A DNA stretch of 64,000 nucleotides from Flavobacterium sp. 123 (GTDB lineage: Bacteria > Bacteroidota > Bacteroidia > Flavobacteriales > Flavobacteriaceae), in NCBI RefSeq assembly GCF_003634825.1, contig NZ_RBXD01000001.1, forward strand, positions 2,068,501 to 2,132,500. The letters are read 5' to 3'. The translations under genes were made by a program, and so were the position numbers. Positions 59,419 through 64,000 of this stretch are shown piece by piece. Within the stretch, counting starts at the first letter, position 1. Each line of letters opens with the position of its first letter. Below the pieces are notes generated by a model. The model had not been told where the DNA came from. It ran no database searches and saw only the letters and a list, made by a program, of their open reading frames with translations.

Positions 59419-59423
59419 GACTA

Positions 59424-59753
59424 TTATTTTTGGTTGGTGATTAGATTTACAGCATTTGATAATTCAGCCCAAGTGCCATTAAGTTCGTTTAAAAAAGTTT
59501 GTCCTATTTCAGTTAATCCGTAATATTTTCTTGGAGGTCCTGATGTTGATTCTTCCCAGCGATAGTTCAATAATCCGTCGTTTTTTAGTCGGGTAAGAAG
59601 TGGATAAATTGTTCCTTCCACAACTAATAATTTCGCGTTTTTCAAAGTGTCTAATATTTCTGAAGTGTACGCATCTTTCTCTTTTAAAACGGATAGGATG
59701 CAAAACTCGAGAACACCCTTACGCATCTGTGCTTTTGTGTTTTCAATGTTCAT
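59424..59753 (-). CDS. PadR-family transcriptional regulator
   Basis: A 109-residue winged-helix protein. It begins NTKAQMRKGVLEFCILSVLKEKDAYTSEI, followed by GTIYPLLTRLKNDGLLNYRWEESTSGPPRKYYGLTEIGQ (recognition helix and wing) and a short dimerisation helix. PadR proteins usually repress their own operon and respond to phenolics, drugs or envelope stress. It heads an operon with PspC and a GIN lipoprotein. A 28-bp near-palindrome about 65 bp upstream of the start is the obvious operator candidate. Confidence 0.93.
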   Translation of the reverse strand: MNIENTKAQMRKGVLEFCILSVLKEKDAYTSEILDTLKNAKLLVVEGTIYPLLTRLKNDGLLNYRWEESTSGPPRKYYGLTEIGQTFLNELNGTWAELSNAVNLITNQK

Positions 59754-59817
59754 AATGCTGATTTTTGATTTTTTTGTTGATTAAACAATTCATTTTTTGA
59801 TTGATGATTTTTTATTT

Positions 59818-59845
59818 GAAGTTAGTTATTTCAATAAGTAACTTC
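59818..59845. promoter_or_regulatory. 28-bp near-palindrome, candidate PadR operator
   Basis: GAAGTTAGTTATT-TC-AATAAGTAACTTC: 13-bp arms with one mismatch, between the DUF4870 stop and the padR start. No T tract follows on either strand, so it is not an intrinsic terminator. PadR proteins bind such dyads as dimers. Confidence 0.5.
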
Positions 59846-59862
59846 GTTTGTTCCTGTTTTTT

Positions 59863-60318
59863 TTATTTTATAAAAGGAATCGTTAAAGGATAATTATATT
59901 TTTCGCCGTTTGATGCTTTTATTGATGCATAAATAATTAAAAAAAATTCAACCACTTTCATACTACAGAATAAAAATACGGCTATTAGTCCTATTGTTAT
60001 CATACCTAAATTATCACCAAATGAAAAATCATTCCAAACAAATTCATGGTGTCTGTTCCACTCCTGAAAAGGAATATTTTTTATTACAGTGAAAATAAAA
60101 ATAGGAATAGCAATAAGCGCAAGTACTAGAGTATATACTAAAAGACTCAATTGGAAATTTAGAGTTTGTTTTCCATGATGGTCAACAAATTCGGATTTAT
60201 CTTTATTTGTTGTCCAAATAATTATTGGAATTATATAGTTCCCAAATGGAATTACATATTGGCTTAACGTACTTAAATGAGTAAATGTCGCGATGTTTTT
60301 TTCAGTAGTTGCTTCCAT
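59863..60318 (-). CDS. DUF4870 membrane protein
   Basis: A 151-residue protein with three transmembrane helices. The N-terminal block ATFTHLSTLSQYVIPFGNYIIPIIIW and the following DKSEFVDHHGKQTLNFQLSLLVYTL are the DUF4870 (Tic20-like) hallmark. An insertion with IPFQEWNRHHEF lies in the middle, and the protein ends YPLTIPFIK. Function unknown; in Bacteroidota it commonly lies near PadR-PspC modules, as here. It has its own -7 box, and the 28-bp dyad lies downstream of it, between it and padR. Confidence 0.88.
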   Translation of the reverse strand: MEATTEKNIATFTHLSTLSQYVIPFGNYIIPIIIWTTNKDKSEFVDHHGKQTLNFQLSLLVYTLVLALIAIPIFIFTVIKNIPFQEWNRHHEFVWNDFSFGDNLGMITIGLIAVFLFCSMKVVEFFLIIYASIKASNGEKYNYPLTIPFIK

Positions 60319-60346
60319 GATTAAAAGTATATAGTAATTTCTTATG

Positions 60347-60354
60347 CAAATATA
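60347..60354 (-). promoter_or_regulatory. -7 promoter box of the DUF4870 gene
   Basis: Reverse-strand TATATTTG, followed by CA, 28 bp before the ATG; no -33 TTG at the standard distance. Confidence 0.5.
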
Positions 60355-60549
60355 TATCTAAAAGAAGGTATCTTGTTTTGCATAGTAGTAAATATTAACA
60401 AAATATTAACAAATATAAAAAACATAAAATGAAGAATTAAGAATGTTTTTGTTTGTAAAACCTATTGTTTATTAGGGCTTTATAAAATTAAGAGTGGATT
60501 AAATTGCAAAGAGTGTTTTTTTGTTATTTTTACAAAAAAATCAATTTTA

Positions 60550-61002
60550 ATGAAAATTACAGCCTCGAAACTCAATCAATTTTTATTTTTCAAATTACCA
60601 TCTGCATTTATATGTGGGGTTCGGGTGCAAGAAATTAATCCAGAAAAGTGTATTGTAACTGTCAAACACCGTTGGATTAATCAAAACCCTTTTAATTCCA
60701 TGTATTTTGCTGTTCAGGCTATGGCAGCTGAACTTTCGACAGGTGCCTTAGTAATGTATCAAATTCAAAAAAGCGGTAAGAAAATCTCAATGTTAGTTGC
60801 TAATAATAAAGCTAATTTTACCAAAAAAGCTACAGGAAGGATTACTTTTGTTTGTAATGATGGACATCTAATTGAAGAAGCTATTCAAAAAACAATAGCC
60901 ACTGGTGAAGGGCAAACTTTCTGGATGAAATCAATAGGAACTGATGAAAAAGGAGTACAAGTATCCGAAATGGATTTTGAGTGGAGTGTCAGAGTAAAGT
61001 AA
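60550..61002 (+). CDS. DUF4442 hotdog-fold protein
   Basis: A 150-residue protein resembling DUF4442, a hotdog thioesterase-like family. Visible features are LPSAFICGVRVQEINPEKCIVTVKHRWINQNPFNSMYFAVQAMAAELSTGAL (two adjoining blocks, the second being the central hotdog helix) and the strands KKISMLVANNKANFTKKATGRITFVCNDG. The family presumably acts on acyl-CoA or similar thioesters, but substrates are unknown. It is monocistronic, converging on the small Cys/Lys-rich peptide gene across a very strong terminator. Confidence 0.8.
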   Translation: MKITASKLNQFLFFKLPSAFICGVRVQEINPEKCIVTVKHRWINQNPFNSMYFAVQAMAAELSTGALVMYQIQKSGKKISMLVANNKANFTKKATGRITFVCNDGHLIEEAIQKTIATGEGQTFWMKSIGTDEKGVQVSEMDFEWSVRVK

Positions 61003-61015
61003 AAACCAGACTATA

Positions 61016-61061
61016 TAAATACGAAGAAGCCTCTAATTATTTAGAGGCTTCTTCGTATTTA
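61016..61061. terminator. Bidirectional terminator with 21-bp perfect arms
   Basis: Arms 61016-61036 and 61041-61061 are perfectly complementary, with core GAAGAAGCCTCTAA / TTAGAGGCTTCTTC and a TTAT loop. It lies between convergent genes. The arms are longer than other terminators in the window, and no long T tract follows. Confidence 0.75.
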
Positions 61062-61081
61062 ATGATTTTTTTTGGATACAT

Positions 61082-61282
61082 TTAAGCACCACATTTTTTT
61101 CCACTAGCTTTTGAATCCATACTACATTTTTTTTCTTCCCCACTCTTTTTTTTAGCTTTAGCTTCTTTTTTTGAGCAACATTTTTCTTTTTTGTTTTTTT
61201 CTTGTGCTACTTGGGTAGCTTCTTGAGCACTAATATTGATAGTAAATAATGCTAAAGTTAGTAGGGCAAGTATTTTTTTCAT
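61082..61282 (-). CDS. Small secreted Cys/Lys-rich peptide (66 aa)
   Basis: A 66-residue protein with a signal peptide (MKKILALLTLALFTINISAQ). The ~46-residue mature part is very rich in Lys, Glu, Ser and Ala and has four cysteines (35, 36, 53, 64), including an adjacent CC in KKEKCCSKKE and CS/CG near the C-terminus. No known domain. The adjacent cysteines and basic character suggest metal or nucleic-acid binding in the periplasm, which is a guess. It has a good promoter. Confidence 0.75.
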   Translation of the reverse strand: MKKILALLTLALFTINISAQEATQVAQEKNKKEKCCSKKEAKAKKKSGEEKKCSMDSKASGKKCGA

Positions 61283-61332
61283 GTTATGATATTAAAAGTA
61301 TTTTTTTAGAAAGAATGAAATATTGTGTTTGC

Positions 61333-61359
61333 CAAATATAAAATAATAATTAATTGCAA
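61333..61359 (-). promoter_or_regulatory. Promoter of the Cys/Lys-rich peptide gene
   Basis: Reverse strand: TTG (61359-61357), 16 bp, TATATTTG (61340-61333); the ATG is about 50 bp downstream. Confidence 0.62.
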
Positions 61360-61511
61360 TTTAAAAATTTGAGTTAATATTTACTGAATTCAGCCTTGGT
61401 TTTGTAATTAGAGTATTCATAATTTGTAATTGTATATGAATGATGAATTTATATTTTGTTTTTAATCTTGCTTTTTTTTATATATTTAATAAAATTTTAA
61501 AAAAACGTATT

Positions 61512-62189
61512 ATGAAAATTTCTAAAATAGTATTATTTGTTTTGTTGACATCGGTTAGTTTTAGCTATGCACAAAATAAATTAATGGGTAAAGTTACAGA
61601 CTACAAAAATAAACCTGTAGTTGGGGCGAAAATTTATTTGGATTCTATTTATTCAAATGTTGAAACGAATAAGGAAGGAAGTTTTGAAGTTCAAATTCCC
61701 GAAAAGGTAGGTACAATTAATGTATACTCTTATGATTATGGTTTGTTGTCTTCTAAATTTAACAATGAAAACATTATGGATTTCATGTTTTTAGAACCTG
61801 AAAAATCTGCAAAAGCACGAATCAAAAAAAACGACAAAATTTCGATTGGATATTCTGAAGTAGAGCAAAAATACCAAGTTAGCGCTCAACAAGGTACAAC
61901 AGCGGCAACAAATGATGTAAGTAATAGTAAATACAATACTATTTTTGATATGATTAGAGGAAAATTAGCTGGAGTTTCCGTATCAAAAAATAATAGTATA
62001 ACTATAAGAGGAGTAAGTTCAATTAATAATATTAGTGAACCCTTATTTGTTGTTGACGGAATGATAGTTTCTACTATTGATTTTATTTCTCCCGTTAATG
62101 TGAAAAGTATAAAAGTACTAAAAGGCGCCGAAGCTTCTATTTATGGATCGCAAGCATCTAGTGGTGTGATTTTAATAAAGACTAAATAG
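61512..62189 (+). CDS. TonB plug-domain protein without a beta-barrel
   Basis: A 225-residue exported protein. I start at MKISKIVLFVLLTSVSFSYAQ, a good signal peptide; a longer frame would add 24 unsuited residues. A carboxypeptidase-regulatory-like domain (about 25-95; LMGKVTDYKNKPVVGAKIYLD) is followed by a TonB receptor plug (about 140-225; IRGKLAGVSVS, ITIRGVSSINN, PLFVVDGMIV, VKSIKVLKGAEASIYGSQASSGVILIKTK in pieces). The frame then stops with a clean TAA and terminator, so no 22-strand barrel follows. It is probably a periplasmic soluble plug with an unknown partner, not a truncated receptor. Confidence 0.88.
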   Translation: MKISKIVLFVLLTSVSFSYAQNKLMGKVTDYKNKPVVGAKIYLDSIYSNVETNKEGSFEVQIPEKVGTINVYSYDYGLLSSKFNNENIMDFMFLEPEKSAKARIKKNDKISIGYSEVEQKYQVSAQQGTTAATNDVSNSKYNTIFDMIRGKLAGVSVSKNNSITIRGVSSINNISEPLFVVDGMIVSTIDFISPVNVKSIKVLKGAEASIYGSQASSGVILIKTK

Positions 62190-62252
62190 TTTTTAAAAAT
62201 TTTGTATTGTTTAAATGTAGTTAGAATACTGTTTTTACTTAATGTATCATAT

Positions 62253-62299
62253 TTTATAAAAGCAGGTAATGGTTTACTATCATTACCTGCTTTTATAAA
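62253..62299 (+). terminator. Terminator after the plug-domain gene, 19-bp arms
   Basis: TTTATAAAAGCAGGTAATG (62253-62271) pairs perfectly with 62281-62299 around a 9-nt loop. It lies about 65 bp after the stop. Confidence 0.85.
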
Positions 62300-62393
62300 T
62301 TTTATTTTAAGATAAGCATTCAATCTAGAATTATAAATTAACGGTGTTTGTTAAGTTGATGCTAATCATTAGAACGTTTAAAAGTCATTCGCA

Positions 62394-62401
62394 TATTTTT
62401 G
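62394..62401 (+). promoter_or_regulatory. -7 promoter box of the secreted hydrolase gene
   Basis: TATTTTTG, 13 bp before the ATG; no TTG at the expected spacing. Confidence 0.45.
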
Positions 62402-62414
62402 AAATTATATTATT

Positions 62415-63266
62415 ATGAAAAAATTCAAAGCTGTTTCAGTCCTGTTTATAGTACTACTTATACCTTATTTTATTTATTCTCAAACTAAGAAAGTTACTAT
62501 ACCGGATTATGGTAATAATTCTAAAGTCGGAAAATATATAACCACACGTGGCATAAAAATATATTACGAAACCTACGGTAAAGGAGAACCTTTATTAATG
62601 ATTCACGGCAATGGGGGTTCAATATCAAATTTTAAGCATCAAATTGCCTATTTCGAGAAAAATTATAAAGTAATCATAGCGGATAGTAGATCGCAGGGTA
62701 AAACAATTGACACTAGTAAAACGCTTACATACGAAATGATGGCGGACGATTTGAATGCCTTGTTGGATTCTTTACACATTCGTTCAGCAAATGTTTTAGG
62801 ATGGAGTGATGGTGGAATTAATGGCTTGTTGCTTGCCATTCGCCATCCTGATAAAGTAAAAAAAATGGCTATTACAGGAGCAAATCTTATTCCCGATTCT
62901 TCAGTATTGCATCCAGAAGGTGTAGCAATGGTTAAGGAAGGTATTGAGTTTTTGAAAAAGGCGAAGCAAGATGAATCAACGATAAATACGCTGAAATTAT
63001 TTAAGATGATGGATACTGAACCACATATTACATTTAACGACTTGCAAAAAATTAAATGTCCTGTTTTAGTGATAGGAGGTGATAATGATATCATAAAACC
63101 ATCGCATACGGTACAAATTTTTGAGGGTATTCCTCAAGCAAATCTTTGGATAATTCCTAGAGCAGGACACGCAACTTTACAGCGTCATAAAGAAGAATTC
63201 AATCTTAAAGTTAAAAATTTCTTTGTTCAGCCTTTTCAAAGAGCAAAATGGAATGATTGGGATTAA
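62415..63266 (+). CDS. Secreted alpha/beta hydrolase
   Basis: A 283-residue exported hydrolase; the signal peptide ends near YSQT (21-24). The oxyanion stretch is LMIHGNGGSISNF, the nucleophile is Ser131 in LGWSDGG, the acid is in GGDNDIIKPSH (Asp near 228) and the His in RAGHATLQRH (near 254). The GWSDGG elbow is frequent in carboxylesterase/peptidase-like alpha/beta proteins of Bacteroidota. Location is periplasmic or extracellular; substrate unknown. The next gene, a LytS-type kinase, follows after an 83-bp gap on the same strand. Confidence 0.9.
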   Translation: MKKFKAVSVLFIVLLIPYFIYSQTKKVTIPDYGNNSKVGKYITTRGIKIYYETYGKGEPLLMIHGNGGSISNFKHQIAYFEKNYKVIIADSRSQGKTIDTSKTLTYEMMADDLNALLDSLHIRSANVLGWSDGGINGLLLAIRHPDKVKKMAITGANLIPDSSVLHPEGVAMVKEGIEFLKKAKQDESTINTLKLFKMMDTEPHITFNDLQKIKCPVLVIGGDNDIIKPSHTVQIFEGIPQANLWIIPRAGHATLQRHKEEFNLKVKNFFVQPFQRAKWNDWD

Positions 63267-63278
63267 TAGTAATCTAAG

Positions 63279-63292
63279 ATTAAGCGCTTAAT
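63279..63292. promoter_or_regulatory. 14-bp perfect palindrome ATTAAGCGCTTAAT
   Basis: A perfect palindrome in the short gap between the secreted hydrolase and the LytS-type kinase gene, about 57 bp before the kinase start. A possible regulator-binding site; it is too short and has no T tract, so it is not a terminator. Confidence 0.3.
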
Positions 63293-63349
63293 ATATTAAT
63301 TCACTTTGGTTGAATCCTTTGTAAGCCAAAATAGGTTTTATTTTCTAAG

Positions 63350-64000
63350 ATGAAGTTGGGCTGTCTATCGGTGTTCTATAGCAAACTGTCGATTTTCATT
63401 TCAGCGCTTATTTTATTGCTTATATTTATTTTTAATTTGTACCAAATGAAACCATTTTCAGTTAAAGATATTTCGATTTTTTCAAAAGCATTGCTGTTTT
63501 TTGGGCTGCTTATCGTTCAAAGTATGCCGCTATATATGAACATTAGCTTTCCAATAGAATTCTGGATAAAGCAAAGTCTTATGTATGTTTTATGGATTGC
63601 AATGTTTTTTCTAACCTACAAAATAGTAGTGCCAACTCTTTTATTTCAAGGGAAAAACGCATTTTTCTTTATTGCAATATGTCTTATAATAGTATCGGTT
63701 TTGTACATTAGTAATACTTTCAGTACACTCTTAGATCTTGATGCTGTATTAAGAAAGCATTTTAAAATATCGGGAAAAGATAACTCACACGGTGCTTTGA
63801 TTTCTAATTTAAGTGAAATTATTATAACCTTGTTAATGGTAGGAGCCAGTACAGTTATAAGTGTTGCCAAAAAACTTCAATTGGAAACCCAAATGCGACA
63901 AAATCTTGAAAAAGAAAAAGTCAGTTCAGAATTATCATTTCTTAAATCTCAAATTAACCCTCACTTTTTTTTCAATATCTTAAATAGTATTTATGCGCTA
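63350..64000 (+). CDS. LytS-type sensor histidine kinase (cut by window end)
   Basis: 217 codons to the window edge. Four predicted transmembrane helices (about 13-33, 46-66, 80-100, 108-130), a further hydrophobic stretch near 160-175 and a coiled coil precede LKSQINPHFFFNILNSIYAL. That is the start of the His_kinase (PF06580) domain with the phospho-acceptor His. The ATPase domain lies beyond the window. LytS/YehU-type kinases normally pair with a LytTR response regulator encoded just downstream. The ATG chosen gives a membrane N-terminus; another Met exists at codon 33. Confidence 0.88.
   Translation, partial: MKLGCLSVFYSKLSIFISALILLLIFIFNLYQMKPFSVKDISIFSKALLFFGLLIVQSMPLYMNISFPIEFWIKQSLMYVLWIAMFFLTYKIVVPTLLFQGKNAFFFIAICLIIVSVLYISNTFSTLLDLDAVLRKHFKISGKDNSHGALISNLSEIIITLLMVGASTVISVAKKLQLETQMRQNLEKEKVSSELSFLKSQINPHFFFNILNSIYAL

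Noticed and set aside
61440..61511. Longer start for the TonB plug protein
   Set aside because: The downstream ATG gives a normal signal peptide; the upstream stretch is an aromatic-rich non-signal sequence.

Overview
The window looks like a chromosomal segment of a Flavobacterium-like member of the Bacteroidota. The DNA is AT-rich. Upstream regions carry the Bacteroidota -7 box TAnnTTTG instead of sigma-70 boxes, and Shine-Dalgarno sequences are weak. Families typical of the phylum are present: a giant secreted protein with a choice-of-anchor L head and a type IX secretion type B tail, WbqC, DUF5683, head GIN-domain proteins, PspC with PadR, and a membrane-anchored AraC regulator. I see no phage, insertion sequence, integrase or CRISPR array. 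Most of the window reads as core genome.

Layout: 1-5.5 kb has a partial aquaporin, a DoxX-like protein, an EamA transporter, DUF2721, htpG, and a lipocalin-like lipoprotein next to an OmpA-type lipoprotein. 5.6-12 kb has an orphan ABC ATPase, fabH and the 1426-residue T9SS cargo. 12.2-17.3 kb has argS, a lipoprotein, ffh and folD. 17.3-22.1 kb has rluF, an alpha/beta hydrolase, a coiled-coil protein of the zinc-ribbon family paired with a Nif3-like protein, and lpxK. 22.2-30.1 kb is rich in signalling: a PAS kinase with response regulator, a GAF/PAS protein that stops after a DHp-like helix, punA, and a TPR hybrid kinase behind gap. 30.2-41.4 kb has lipA, an M48 peptidase, GT2 with an ECF sigma factor, a five-gene run (thioredoxin-rhodanese, DUF2461, GT4, asnB, murB), recF and a TPR membrane protein. 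41.5-52.2 kb has ribH, then mutL, two rhomboids and an endonuclease-like protein, facing the parA-parB-DUF5683-dapB-lepB-wbqC run. 52.5 kb holds tRNA-Pro(TGG). 52.7-64 kb has the AraC-type regulator, trxB, two GIN proteins with PspC and PadR, DUF4870, DUF4442, a small Cys/Lys-rich secreted peptide, a TonB plug-only protein, a secreted hydrolase and a truncated LytS-type kinase.

The least explained signals are: (1) a family of near-identical hairpin leaders built from AACCTTAAACTTTAAAC-like sequence, placed 8-13 nt before the start codons of six unrelated genes (folD, the Nif3-like gene, gap, mutL, wbqC, lepB); (2) the PadR-PspC-GIN envelope cluster with a 28-bp near-palindrome ahead of padR; (3) a plug-only TonB protein; (4) a DHp-only signalling protein; (5) a zinc-ribbon family protein without cysteines. 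Corrected or unusual starts: asnB is re-started so that Cys is residue 2, gap and the sigma factor use TTG, and the DUF5683 gene uses GTG overlapping the parB stop.
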